The notes under the pieces were generated by a model. That model saw only the letters and a list, made by a program, of their open reading frames with translations. It made no database searches and had not been told where the DNA came from. A DNA stretch of 64,000 nucleotides from Hemerocallis citrina. Taxonomy: Eukaryota > Streptophyta > Magnoliopsida > Asparagales > Asphodelaceae. Of this stretch, positions 32,788 to 43,504 are shown one piece after another. The first letter of the stretch is position 1. The number at the start of each line of letters is the position of its first letter. The stretch lies in NCBI GenBank assembly GCA_017893485.1, contig CM030366.1:204841826-204905825 (forward strand), written 5' to 3'. The translations under genes were made by a program, and so were the position numbers.

Positions 32788-33352
32788 ACTCACGGGGTTG
32801 CCTCTGGTCGAGGCATCTCCGAACACTGAAGCGGCTGAGGCCTCTCGTCTTCGAGCTGACTTAGGAGCGACGAAGTTGGCCCTTTCTCGCAGTCGATAGT
32901 GGTTTCTCGAGAGCGAGTTAGAGCTAGAACATCTCAAGCTATCGCTGGCAAAGCGCATCTCCGAGTTGAAGCAGCTAAAGAAATGAGCTCGAGAAGCCCC
33001 TCCCGAAGGGGAGGTGGAGTCACTTCGGAAGGCATTATTCGATGTCACGGCGGAGAGAGATGAACTGTTAGCTGAGATTTATGACTTGAAGATAGCAAAA
33101 GACGAGCTTTTGGCGGGGAGAGGAGGACTAACAGCAGCGATGAGCCAGTTGATGGCGGAGGTTGACGAGTTGAAAAGGGTTACGGTCGACAAGAGCATCG
33201 AGGTTACTCATCTCCGTCGAATTATTGCCGACAGTCCTGGTGCTGCGGGCTCCGCTCGGCTTCCTCACTTAAAGATAGCTGTGAAGGATGACTCTCTGAA
33301 GGAACGAATCGTCGATCTCGAGGTGGAGGTCGCTCGCCTCAAACCCTAACCT
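32788..33352 (+). pseudogene. Second coiled-coil ORF on the antisense strand (two stops)
   Basis: One frame reads VEASPNTEAAEASRLRADLG, a stop, ESELELEHLKLSLAKRISELKQLKK, a stop, then an open 111-residue stretch (33014-33349) rich in heptad Leu/Ile (ERDELLAEIYDLKIAKDELL). It resembles the end of the coiled-coil proteins found after the domain in the gene at 30580, and may be a diverged tail exon or a duplicate. Between 32441 and 32787 is a 42-bp repeat (AAATCTAGCTAAGTGTTAAGAACAAC-type) present four times. Confidence 0.55.
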
Positions 33353-33424
33353 GAACGGGTCAATGTCAGAAGCACGTCATGTACTCGTGAAGAGAGTGAG
33401 AGAGGAATTTCCTTTTACGAGCTT

Positions 33425-33625
33425 GTGACTCGTTTGCCCGTTGTTCGACGAAGCCCTGGTGATGCACAAAGTGGGATGGCTGCTTCGTCGAGTGGCGCGT
33501 CCGTTGGGGCCACCATCAGGGGCAGTGCTGAAGATGCGTCTCAGTTTGCCGGTCTAGGGACGAGCTCCGAGGTTAGGCGCCGCCGTCCTCGGGTGTCTTT
33601 AAACCGGAACATCCCTGCCCCGTAG
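33425..33625 (+). CDS. Short Ser/Arg-rich ORF, unrecognised
   Basis: A 66-residue frame (MTRLPVVRRSPGDAQSG...RRRPRVSLNRNIPAP) directly after the coiled-coil remnant on the same strand. It could be the terminal part of the same protein. No family recognised. Confidence 0.3.
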   Translation: MTRLPVVRRSPGDAQSGMAASSSGASVGATIRGSAEDASQFAGLGTSSEVRRRRPRVSLNRNIPAP

Positions 33626-33789
33626 AGGCGTTGAGAGAGTTGTCTGCATTTTTGTTCTCCAAGTTTTGTCCAAGTCTTGTATCTCGTCATAAGTACGAGA
33701 AGTTTGTCTTATAATCTGAGTTGTTCCTCAGGCTTTATAGAAATGAAACTTGTTTTCTCTTTTGTACTTGTGTGTTTTGTTAACATCTA

Positions 33790-34150
33790 TGGTTGTCGAC
33801 GGTTGTAGGAGCAATTCCGAATGGCGAACCACTTCTTACTCGCTTATAAACGAGTAGTGAAAGTGGAGTCGAGCCAAGTGATGGACTCCGAACTACGTCG
33901 TTTAAGATATAGCCAACGGTTGTAGGAGCAATTCCGAATGGCGAACCACTTCTTACTCGCTTATGAGCGAGTAGTAGAAGCAGAGTCGAGCCAAGTGTTG
34001 GACTCCGAACTTCGTCGTTTAAGATAGAGTCAACGGTTGTGGGGGCAATTCCGAATGGCGGACCACTTCTTACTCGCCTATGAACGAGTAGTAGAAGCGG
34101 AGTCGAGCCAAGTGTTGGACTTCGAACTTCGTCATTTAAAAAAAATTGGG
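33790..34150 (-). repeat. 117-bp tandem repeat after integrase
   Basis: Three units beginning about 33797, 33914 and 34031. Each reads CAACGGTTGTRGGAGCAATT, then CCGAATGGCGAACCACTTC, an inverted pair around ACTCGCTTATAAACGAGTAGT, and GAGCCAAGTGTTGGACTCCGAAC. The same unit, in the matching orientation, is in element B at about 53750-53960. Confidence 0.85.
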
Positions 34151-34536
34151 AGTAGAGTTGGACTGCCCAAAGTAAAGAATTTACTCGAAAGATAGATAAG
34201 TTGCAAGGGGAAATTTCTCTTTTATTGAAAACGACTGGGTGGCCGCTTCGAAGTTGCAGACCACCTTTTACATTTCGATAAAAAGGAAGATACAAGTAAG
34301 ATTTTTGCAATCCTGGGAAGTAGTTTGAAGCGGCATTTAGATACCCTCTCAGTACTTCATCAAATGCTCGGTGTTTCAAGTCCTTGGCATCTTCCTGCCC
34401 CCCGGGTCTTCAAGTTGATACGCGCCCGGCCGTATAACTCTGGAGACCTTGTATGGTCCTTCCTAGTTGGGTGCCAACTTGTCGCTCTTGCTTGGATCCG
34501 AAATTGACAACTTTCTTAGTACTAAGTCCCCTTCCT

Positions 34537-35620
34537 TTATGTTGGTCGGCCGTACCCTCTTGTTGTAGGTTTGAGTGATCCTACGACGGTAGACCTCTTG
34601 GCAGATTGTGGCTCTCTCGTGGATCTCGTCGATAGGTCCAGGCAGTTGCGAAGCTGGTTCGCGTTCTGCGCCTCATTATAAGCTATGAGACGAGGTGAAG
34701 GTAGGCCCACCTCCAAAGGGATAAGAGCTTCTGATCCGTATGTGAGGTTGAAAGGCGATTCGCCCGTCGGAGTTCTTTCGTGGTGCGATAGCACCAGAGC
34801 ACATTGGGGAGTTGTTCGACCCATAGCCCTTTAGTGCACTTGTCGAGCCTCTTCTTCAGACCTGAAAGGATTTGACGGTTCGCGTTCTCCTCCTGGCTGT
34901 TAGACTGGGGGTGCACTACTGAAGAGAAGCGCTGTTGAATCCCCTGATCAGTGCATAAGTTGTGGAAAGCAGCTCCCGTAAATTGGGTCCCGTTGTCGGT
35001 TACGAGGATGCGAGGTACCCCGAACCAACAGACAATGTTCTTCCAGATAAACTTCTAATCCTGTTCACGGTGATCATTGAGAGAGGCTCGGCTTCTATCC
35101 ATTTGGAAAAGTAGTCTATTGCTACCACCAAGAATTTTAGCTGGCCTGGTGCTGGAGGGAAAGGTCCGAGCAAATCCATCCCCCACATTGCGAAGGGAAT
35201 TGGACTTGCCAGGGAGGCAAGTTTTTCTTGAGGCAGGTGACGGATTGGGGCAAACTTTTGGCAGGAGTCGCACTGGCGGACATACTCCTCAGAGTCTCTT
35301 AATAGTGTAGGCTAAAAGTATCCGTAGTTCAAAAGCTTCCGGGCAAGTGATCTTGCCCCCAAGTGAGCGCCACATAGACCATCGTGGGCTTCCTTTAAGA
35401 CATAAAGCACCTCTTCCGGAGAGAGACACCTTAGATAGGGCCTCCCATCGACTTGGGTGTAGGAGCATTTGTACATGACCCCGTCTAGGAGTGTGTACCG
35501 CTCTGCCCGTGTCCTGATCCTCCTTACTTCTTTTGGGTCTTCGGGGAGGACACCGTCTCTGAGATACTCGAGCAGGGGCTTCATCCAGTTTTTCCCAAGT
35601 GTCAGGGGGTAGGCTTCCAT
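34537..35620 (-). pseudogene. Tat element A integrase (broken)
   Basis: Minus-strand frames read the HHCC zinc region (EAHDGLCGAHLGARSLARKLL, then RQCDSCQKF), the catalytic core start WGMDLLGPFPPAPGQ with VAIDYFSKWIEAE, then after frameshifts HPQSNSQEENANRQILSGLKKRLDK and LPNVLWCYRTT. The catalytic Asp in MDLL and the Glu in SQEENANR are visible. Frame changes fall near 35050 and 34820. This enzyme would insert the cDNA into the genome. Confidence 0.85.
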
Positions 35621-35677
35621 TGGCTTCGAGCCATCTCCGTCGATACTAGGTTCGAGAAGAACTTCTATTAGGACAGT

Positions 35678-36214
35678 TCACTCCAAACCTTGGAGGGACG
35701 AGGAGGCAAGCTTAGAGAGGGCATCCGCTTGCACGTTTTCCTCTCGGAGAACCCGCTGGAGTTGAACATCTCTGAAGAGAGTGAGAAGCTCCCTTACTTT
35801 TGCTAAGTATCCGGCCATTCGGTCATCTCTCGCCTCGTACTCCCCGGTTACTTGATTGACCACTAACTGGGAGTCGTTGAAGACCCTTACCTGTTCGGCA
35901 CCTGCTCTGCGAGCCAAGCACAGTTCCGCAATTAGGGCTTCATACTCCGCCTCATTGTTCGACGCCGGGAAGTTGAGGCAAAGGGAATACTGAAGGACGA
36001 AGGCGTCTGGGCCGGTCAGGATGACTCCGGCCCCACTTCCATCGGTGCAGGAGGACCCGTCCACATAGATGGTCCAGACGGAGGGGTCGGCCAGCGACTC
36101 GCATGAGTCAGGGATGGTATTTTCTACGATGAACTCGACCAGAGCTTGGACTTTTATAGCCATCCGGGGTTGGTAGCTGATATCGTGCTGACTTAGCTCG
36201 ATAGACCATTTCAT
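35678..36214 (-). pseudogene. Tat element A second RNase H domain
   Basis: A 178-residue open stretch reading WTIYVDGSSCTDGSGAGVIL, SNNEAEYEALIAELCLA, VFNDSQLVVNQVTGEYEARD and a C-terminal NVQADALSKLAS. This carries the DEDD residues of an archaeal/plant-type RNase H, which degrades the RNA strand of the cDNA hybrid. It is the best-preserved pol domain. A duplicated RNase H is typical of the Tat lineage. Confidence 0.88.
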
Positions 36215-36247
36215 GAGCCGCCCGGACGTTTTCAGCTTGTGAAGAAC

Positions 36248-37566
36248 CTACTTCAACGGTTGGCCAGTAAGGACGACCACCGAGTGAGATTGGAAGTAGG
36301 GGCAAAACGTACGGGACGCTATGACCAAGGCGAGTGCCATCTTTTCCAGCTTCGAATAACGGAGTTCGGTGTCGCAGAGCACCTTACTCACGTAGTAAAT
36401 GGGCTTTTGTGCCTTATCCTCTTCCCTCACGAGGACCGCACTGAGCGTTTGGTCCGAGGATGCGAGGTAGAGGTAAAGGGCTTCTCCGGGTGTTGGCTTA
36501 CTCAGAAGAGGGGGGTTAGATAAGTATTCTTTGAGCCTATCAAAGGACTCTTGCTGCTGTGGCCCCCACTCAAAGCCTTTAGCCCCCCTGAGGGCTTTGA
36601 CGAAGGGGAGGCACTTCTCCCCGGACTTGGAGAGAAATCTCCCGATGGCCGCGAGGCGCCCAGTGAGCCTCTGCACCTCTTTGACATTGGAGAGGGGAGC
36701 CATTTTGAGAATTGCTTGGATTTTCTCGGGGTTGGCCTTTATGCCTCTTTGGCTGACCATAAGCCCGAGGAATTTGCCCGATGAGATGCCGAACGCACAC
36801 TTGTTTGGGTTTATTCTTATATTATGTCTCCTGAGCACCTCGAAGGCTTCTTAAAGGTCGAGGGTATGCTCCTGCCCTCGAGTGCTCTTGACCAACATGT
36901 CGTCGATGTAGACCTCCATGTTTCGGCGAATATGGTCTCGGAAGACCTTGTTCACCAGGCGTTGGTGGTAGCCCCCGCAATTTTCAACCCGAAGGGCATA
37001 ACGCGATAGCAGTAGAGACCTTGGTCCATCACGAATGAGGTCTTCGGGATGTCCGGTGGGAACATCCTGATTTGGTTGTATCCCGAGAAGGCATCCATAA
37101 AACTGAGCAGCTCGTGCCCGGAGGTCGCGTCGATGAGGGCATCGATGCATGGAAGAGGAAAGGGGTCCTTCGGGCATGCCTTGTTGAGATCCGTGAAGTC
37201 AATGCATATCCGCCAACTTCCATTGGCCTTCTTGACCATTACCACGTTGGAGAGCCACTCAGGGTAGTTAATCTCCTGAATAAAGCGGTCGTTGAGGAGT
37301 TTCTCAACCTCCTCCATGATCGCCAGTTGCCTCTCGGGGGCAAACTTTCACCTCTTCTGCTGGACAGGTTTGATCCCAGGGGTGACGCTCAGATGGTGCA
37401 TCGAGAGCTCTTCCGAGTTCCCGGGCATGTCTGCTGTAGTCCATGCGAAGAGGTCACGATTCTCCCGTATACAGCGGGAGATGTCTTGTTTTAGGGAGGG
37501 GGAGAGAGTTTTTCTGACACAGAACGTCTTAGTGGTGTCCTCCCCGGAGAAGGCCACTTCCTCCAA
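36248..37566 (-). pseudogene. Tat element A reverse transcriptase and first RNase H (frameshifted)
   Basis: Frame 37566-36952 (one stop at 37348) reads RCIRENRDLFAWTTADMPG, EWLSNVVMVKKANGSWRICIDFTDLNKACPKDPFPLP and MDAFSGYNQIRM. After a shift come EVYIDDMLVKS (catalytic YxDD) and then the thumb/connection region with KCAFGISSGKFLGLMVSQRGI. The first RNase H region follows, YLASSDQTLSAVLVREED to WSIELSQHDI. It would copy the element RNA into DNA. Confidence 0.9.
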
Positions 37567-37672
37567 CTCGTCGACAGGCTCGGAGATGGTTTGGCCTCCT
37601 TCCTGAGGAAGTTCGAGCGCTTCCTTCGAGCGCTTCCAACGAGAGAACTGGACCCCCCACCGAGGTCATGTA

Positions 37673-38344
37673 TCACTTCCACGCTGCCTCTTGGCTTCCC
37701 CTCACTATTCCCACTCCTGAGGGAGTGGGTAACTTCATCTTCATATGGTAGGCTGAAGGGATGGCCTCAAGCGCGGCCAAGCCTGGTCTACCCAGGATAA
37801 CATTGTAGGTGGCCTTGATGTCGACCACCATGAAGTCCATTTGCTCCGTACGAGTTGTCGGGGCCTTTCCAGCCGTTACATCGAGGGTTATAATTCCCTC
37901 GACTGTAACTAGGACCCCTGTGAACCCGTGGAGGGTGTAGCCCGCGAGCTTGAGCCGGTCTCTGGACAGCGGGAGGCCTTTGAAGGCTTCCAAGAAGAGT
38001 ATGTTAACGGAGCTGTCGTTATCGACTAAGATGCGACGAACTTCGAAGTTCGCCACGCCAAGATTGATAACGAGAGCATCGCAGTGAGGCGTACGGATGC
38101 CCTCTAGGTCCTTGTCGGAGAACGTCACTGGGACCCCGAGGCCCTTTGGAGGAGGATGGTTCTCTACGGAGTTGACCTCCCTTACGAAGGCTTTTTGGGT
38201 GGAGTTGGAATCTCCCCCCATTGGGCCTCCGTGAATCAAGTGCAAGATGCCCTCCATCTCGGCCTCCGGAGTCTCCGTGCGCTGCTCGTTTTGCCTGTTA
38301 GCCCCCCAAGACGGCGGGGGCGGATCAGCTCGGTCCCTCTTCAC
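37673..38344 (-). pseudogene. Tat element A aspartic protease
   Basis: A 223-residue open stretch. Protease landmarks are VTFSDKDLEGI, PHCDALVINLGVANFEVRRILVDNDSSVNILF, the flap-like region and TYNVILGRPGL. The active-site loop reads DNDSS where relatives usually have D-N/G-G-S-S, so the conserved Gly is replaced by Asp, which would probably inactivate it. It continues in the same frame from gag through two stops (38363 and about 38348). Confidence 0.8.
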
Positions 38345-38362
38345 GAATCAATTGAGTTGCTC

Positions 38363-40225
38363 TCACTGGATGAGGGCCTCAATTTCATCCTTCAAGGCCC
38401 GACATTCATCAGTATCGTGCCCGTGGTCCCGATGGAAACGACACCACTTACTCCGGTCTCTCTTCTTTGCCGGGGTGTTCATCCTTGGGGGAGGCGGTAG
38501 GAGGCCCTCGTTCCTTATCTCTATGAGGATGACAGATACACTCGCGGTAAGCGGAGTGAATTTCTCGAACCGAGGAGGTGGACACCGCTGACCCCCGTTG
38601 TCCTTCTGGAGCTTCTTAGCTCCTTCTTCTTCTGTACTCTTCCGCTTGTTCCCGGAAGAGGAGGCCTCGAAGGTAGGGCGGCGGATGGTTTCTTTTACTC
38701 GGATGTACTTCTCGCTCCAAAGCAGGAGCTCCGAGAAGTTCCGAGGGGGCTTCTTGGCGAGAGACGCCCTGAGGTCAGCATTGAGGACGTTGGACTGGAA
38801 GGCGAAGGTGGCGACCGAGGGTTCCAAAGAAGCAATGGACCTAGCCTCGGCCGTAAACCGTTAATCCCTCAGTAGTTCACCCTTCTTTTGACTGAGGAAC
38901 AATAGGGTGTTGCTTGTATTCTTGGCGCGCCGACTGCTCACAAAATGCGTGAGGAAAAGAGCTTCGAACTGATCGAAGGAGAAAATGGATGCCGGCGCCA
39001 GGCGCGAGTACCATTCTCGAGCTGGTCTCTTGAGTGTGACCGGGAAGGTCTTGTAGAGGAGGGAGTCGGAAGCATGGTAGATCATCATGAGAGTTTTGAA
39101 ACTCTCAATGTGATCTGCGTGGTCCGTCTCCCAGTTATAGGTCTCGAAGTGGGGAGGCTTAAAGTTGTCAGGAACTTGAGCCTCCATAATGGCACGGGAG
39201 AATGGGTGCCTGCTCGGACGAAGGTCCCTTGCCAGTCGCCCCTCACCTTGGTCTAGCTGGCCGAGGCGCCTCTCCATCTCATGGAGACGGCGGTAGACCG
39301 AGTCCTCCCTCTGGTCCTGTCTGGCCGAGCCCCGAGACTCGCTCTCATGATGAGGAGGACTGGGGCGGCGCTGGTGATAGCTCAGAGTAGGAGGTGGACT
39401 GACCGAGAGACGTGGGTGACCTGGGGTAGGTCTCGGACTGTGAGAGCGGCGATGATGATCGGGAGAGGGGCGGCGATGGCTCGTAGCCTGCCTTGGACGT
39501 CTGGATCGGCGAGGATGGTGAGGAGCCGGCCGAGGACTACGGGATCGGCGGGGATGGCTAGGAGCCGGTCGAGGACTGCAGGATTGGCGAGGATGGCAAG
39601 GAGCCGGTCGAGAACTGGGGGACCTACAGGCATTGTTAGGGGCAGCGAGAGCCCTGAGGACCGCCTCCTAAAATTGCTGGAATTCCGCCCTTATGACGGG
39701 GACCTTCTGCTCGTGATGGTCCCGCGGCGCCTGGCGACCCGCCGGGGAATGGCTCCGTCTTGGGCGACGATGGGGCAACTCTCTGCGCCTATGGGGGGAG
39801 TTGGACCTCCCTCAGTTTGATCGGGTTGGTGAACGGTCCCTCGCCTGCTCGTGGCGAGGACCCTTGGGCCCGCCTCTCCTCCAGGTGAGTACGGAGATCG
39901 GGTCCGTGCTCGGTCTGCCGATTGTTGATCACATTCCGCAGGTCCTTTGGAGTGGGGGGAGTATAGGGCGCCATAGACTCGGTGTCGGCATTATGGATGG
40001 AGACCTGAACCTGATGGACAGGTTGTTTGTGACGACTTCGTCGGGAGGGTTCCCCCACTATAGTATGGGGTCCCGAAGGCTGCTGGATAGACGGCGGAGC
40101 CCGAGGATCGAGCTGTTGGGTCGACTGGTTAGGAGTAGGGAGATCTCCCTGCGCAGGAGGAGGGGGAGGAGGGTGAGAGAAGTCATCCTTCGGTTGGAGT
40201 TCGTGGGTCTCTTTTTGGGAGGCAT
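38363..40225 (-). pseudogene. gag: Tat element A gag (broken)
   Basis: It starts at ATG 40225 (MPPKKRPTN...). A frameshift near 40150 in a C/T-rich run precedes a Pro/Arg-rich region with Asp/Arg repeats. The capsid domain reads PPHFETYNWETDHADHIESFKTLMMIYHASDSLLYKTFPVTLKRPAREWYSRL, a stop at 38861, then RSIASLEPSVATFAFQSNV. The end reads KWCRFHRDHGHDTDECRALKDEIEALIQ, the CxHxHxC-like block of Tat gag proteins. It builds the RNA-binding particle. Confidence 0.88.
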
Positions 40226-40273
40226 GGCTAGGAGTGGGCTAAAGGAGGAAGAGGAGATTGTTTGTTGAGTGAA

Positions 40274-40292
40274 GTTCCCACAGATGGCGCCA
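40274..40292 (-). other. Primer binding site of Tat element A
   Basis: Minus strand TGGCGCCATCTGTGGGAA three bases inside the 5' LTR. The TGGCGCC start is common in plant Tat and Athila elements; the tRNA (Asp or Arg type) is not certain. Confidence 0.75.
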
Positions 40293-40295
40293 ATC

Positions 40296-40878
40296 TGTTG
40301 CCGCTGAATTCGGGTGTGGGGACAGCAGATGAGATTTGTATGTTCTTGAGGAACTCACAAAGATCTACCCCTTCTTCTTCCTTGGAAACTGGCTGGCTCC
40401 TTTATGCTCCCTTGCGACCTGCACAAACGTTCGAGACACCGGGATGGATCCCAGCGACGAACCCTCCGACGATCAAGTCAATACACAGAAAAAAGAGAGG
40501 TAAAAAGCTCAAGTGTGCAAAGTGTGTTCAACTTCTACAGTAGGAGATCAGGAGGGTTTTATAGTCACCCATGGAGATCTCTTTCAGGATCAGAGAAGAT
40601 CCCTACTTCCCGGTGCAGTAGGATACGGGTGGTTATAACCACCTCCTCCAGATCAGGGGGGAGCCAGGATTTGTTCCGATTCTGTTGGACTGGTCCCTAA
40701 TGGGTTGAGATCCGCTCTCAACAGGTCAGATCCGTTAACGGGCTAATGGGTCCAAAAGGAAGGACCTGATTCCCAATTCGAACCCATCTTTAGGCGAGAT
40801 TACCATCTTGCCCCTGGGACTTTGAGATTCACGCCCGTTTTGGATGGTTCCGATTTAACCCCATTTTTATCCATATCA
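40296..40878 (-). repeat. 5' LTR of Tat element A
   Basis: 583 bp, same length as 28010-28592. On the minus strand it starts TGATATGGCTAAAAATGGG, a start shared with the LTRs of element B. The promoter TATAAAA is at 40557-40563 on the minus strand. Confidence 0.93.
40557..40563 (-). promoter_or_regulatory. TATA box of Tat element A LTR
   Basis: TATAAAA on the minus strand inside the 5' LTR, about 315 bp from its start, preceded by GGGTGAC. The same box is kept in the other LTR at about 28272-28278. It would drive gag-pol RNA. Confidence 0.6.
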
Positions 40879-40883
40879 ATAGT

Positions 40884-41700
40884 TATAAAAAAATACGTGA
40901 TAAAATTGCACAAATAACATCCAAAAATTCCGAAACTTTGCAAGTAGGTCGTACTCGCCACACATAAGCCAACGCAACTTGTAGAAGCGAGTTTGGACTC
41001 ACTGTTTGTAAGATATGGCAATATATCACTTTCAGTCATGAAATTGAGTCAAAAGTGACACATTGTCGTATCATGCAAACCGTGAGTCGAAACTCACTTC
41101 TACAAGTTGTGTTTGCTTGTGTGTGGTGATTCCGACCTACTCACAAAATTTTGTAATTTTTGGATGTTATTTGTGCGGTTTTCTAGTGAAAACTCACTCA
41201 AAAAATATCAAAATATATTTGTTGTTGTTTGATATACGGGACAAAACTGCACAAACAATATCCAAAAAATACAAAATTTTGCGAGTTTTTCGAACTCAGC
41301 ACACACAAGCCAACACAACTTGTAGAAGCGATTTTCGAATCACGGTTTGCAAGATAAGTCAATGTATCGCTTTCACTCACTTGTAGAAGCGAGTTTCGAA
41401 TCACGGTTTGCAAGATAAGTCAATGTATCGCTTTCACTCAAAGAAAGTGAGTGAAAAGCAACACATTGTCGTATCATGCAAACCGTGAGTCAAAACTCGA
41501 TTCCACAAGTTGCTTTGGCTTGTGTTTGGTGAGTTCGACATACTCGCAAAATTTTATATTTTTTGGATGTTCTTTGTACGGGTTTATAGTGAAAAGTCAC
41601 TAAAAATATCAAAGTATAATTGTTGTTGTTGTTTGATATACGGAAAAAATTCCCACAAATGAAATCAAAAAATTCCGTAACTTAGCAAGTAGGTTAGACT
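40884..41700. repeat. Alternating inverted repeat array
   Basis: Units of roughly 150-200 bp alternate in direction. Each holds CAAACCGTGAGTCGAAACTC, CTTCTACAAGTTG, GCTTGTGTG, TACTCACAAAATTTTG, TTTTTGGATGTTATTTGTGC or their complements. Reverse units lie at about 40884-41045 and 41225-41430, forward units at 41055-41215 and 41455-41635. The ATAGT target of Tat element A lies at its left edge. Confidence 0.7.
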
Positions 41701-41710
41701 CACCATTTCG

Positions 41711-43134
41711 AATACAAATTAGATACTATGTAGTACAACTACCCACCACAGGCTGACTCTCAAAAGGTGGTTAACCGATTAGGTGACTCTTGATCAATGG
41801 CTATATTATTTATATTATATTATTTTCTTGTTAAGTCCCGATATGGGACAAACTTCATACACACTTACCTCTTTCTCTCTCACCTGCCATGAGAATACAA
41901 CAGTGGGCCCCCACGTTGCTTGGCCACGTCACACTAGGTGACGTCACCTTCAAAGAATGCACAACAGCACCTTTTTTTAAATGCTGTCCTTCTTTCTCCA
42001 TTACGTGGGCCCCCACCAAACACCATCACATTCAAGATAATTACCAAATCATGCCCTCCATGCATTTTTACTTTATAAACAGCCAACTTATTTACCTTTT
42101 CAACATATATATATTACACACTTTGAAAACTACGGGGTGTTACACCCCCCTTCCTTCAGAAATCAGCGTCCTCGCTAAGCACGGGTATGCACAATCTAGT
42201 GCAGGATCTCCTTTCTAGCCGATGTGGAGTGGAGTACCCTGATTCTGCTCGCTGCACCGTACCTCGATTCTGCGGGTGGTCCATTATTTCAGGCCGCCAC
42301 ATCGCTCCCTCTCAGGCATATCCGTACATCTGCTAGCTCCATCTCAGGCATACATCTCGCCCACTCTTACCCACACTCGGTGTTGAAAGTCGGCTCTGAT
42401 ACCATTTGTAACGCCCCTGCCCCTAGCTCAGACAATTTATACAATTTAGAATACAAATTAAGTACTATGTAGTACAACTGCTCACCGCAGACTGCCTCTC
42501 AAAAGGTGTTTAACCGATTATGTGACTTTTGATCATTGACTATATTATTTATATTATATTATTTTCTTGTTAAAGTCCTGATACGGGACAAACTTCATAC
42601 ACACTTACCTCTTTTTCTCTCACCTGTTGTGAGAATACAACGGTGGGCCCCCACGTTGCTTGGCCACGCCACACTAGGTGACGTCACCTTCAAAGAAAGC
42701 ACAACACCACCTTTTTTAAATGATGTCCTTCTTTCTCCATTAGGTGGGCCCCCACCAAACACCATAATTACCAAATCATACCATCTATGCATTTTTACTT
42801 TATAAACAGTCAACTTATTTACCTTTTCAACATATATATATATATCTCTAATCTCTAATATTATAATGGGAGAAAGCCTTAGTGCCATTTGTAAATATTT
42901 TGTCATTCTACCAACCCGTGCAACGCACGTGCATAACTATTATAAAGGAGGTCCTATGTTCAAATCAAGCACGTGCATAACTATTATAAAGGAGATCCTA
43001 TGTTCAAATCAAGACTACGTCTAAATTTTTATTTTAAAAAACTGTATTTATTAAAACGTGCATCGCACGTGTAAACTACTAATATATATATATGTATATA
43101 TATATTACACACTTTCAAAACTACGGATGTTACA
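41711..43134 (-). mobile_element. Miniature LTR retrotransposon (TRIM-like), left LTR truncated
   Basis: The right LTR (42407-43134) starts TGTAACGCCCC and ends GGATGTTACA on the plus strand. The left LTR (41711-42144) is the same sequence lacking its first ~50 bp. Only 262 bp lie between them. They contain a PBS for initiator tRNA-Met on the minus strand (TGGTATCAGAGCC, 42392-42404) next to the right LTR. A polypurine tract (minus strand GAAGGAAGGGGGG) lies next to the left LTR. No coding. A Helitron (42845-43082) is nested in the right LTR; without it the LTR is about 490 bp. TSD cannot be tested because the left end is missing. Confidence 0.85.
42845..43082 (+). mobile_element. Miniature Helitron nested in the TRIM-like LTR
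   Basis: Starts TCTCTAATCTCTAATATTATAATGGG, here given in parts: TCTCTAATCTC then TAATATTATAATGGG. It carries CCCGTGCAACGCACGTG near the 5' end and the hairpin ACGTGCATCGCACGTG near the 3' end, and ends CTAA before a T. A 46-bp internal piece is duplicated in tandem (about 42926-43018). Closely related to 44621-44796. Confidence 0.75.
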
Positions 43135-43139
43135 ATTAT

Positions 43140-43504
43140 TTACTTATTATGTTGATATGCTTGTTCTTCTCATAATAGTATTCATATTAAAGATGTTCAA
43201 CATTAAAGATGTTCATATTAAAGTGATGAATATCTTGCTATCTAGCATTAGGAGAAATTGTCGTCCTTCTGATCTGTTTAGTGAAAAAATCAAGATGCCT
43301 TCCCTTTTCGAGCATTCCAAAGAGGTGGTGGAATTTAATGACTCTTTTAACAGTCAAGTTAGTGCTGCGGCTGCAAAAGTAGCTAGGCTGGGTTATTCGC
43401 ACAATGTGAATTATGCTCATTACCTTTCAAACTGCCAAAAAAAAAAAAAAAAAAAAAAAATTTGTCTTGAAATGCCAAGTGATAGAAGTCACCGATCTAA
43501 GTAG
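43140..43504 (+). other. Unrecognised coding-like remnant and poly-A run
   Basis: One frame reads MNILLSSIRRNCRPSDLFSEKIKMPSLFEHSKEVVEFNDSFN and continues to NYAHYLSNCQ before a 22-A run (43438-43459). The composition is more protein-like than its surroundings. The A-run could be the tail of a retrocopy. No family recognised. Confidence 0.3.

Larger units (their letters stand above)
28010..40878 (-). mobile_element. Full-length Tat-type Ty3/gypsy retrotransposon with an antisense gene
   Basis: 583-bp LTRs at both ends (28010-28592, 40296-40878) and a perfect TSD ATAGT (28005-28009, 40879-40883). In element direction: 5' LTR, PBS, gag (40225-38363), protease, RT, RNase H, integrase (to 34537), a 117-bp tandem repeat, then sense-strand non-coding DNA holding opposite-strand ORFs (33625-30278), a 120-bp tandem repeat (30060-29204), an AT-rich tract, the polypurine tract and 3' LTR. 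The second RNase H of GxxxxYxDGSSxxxGxGAG type between RT and integrase, tandem repeats near the 3' end, and an extra antisense ORF fit the plant Tat lineage (Retand/Ogre relatives). Gag-pol has many stops and frameshifts; this copy is non-autonomous now. Confidence 0.95.

Noticed and set aside
39281..39820. 179-residue plus-strand frame over gag of element A
   Set aside because: Shadow of the Arg/Asp-repeat part of gag on the minus strand.
42392..42404. TGGTATCAGAGCC as part of a tRNA gene
   Set aside because: It is only a PBS; the rest of a tRNA cloverleaf is absent.
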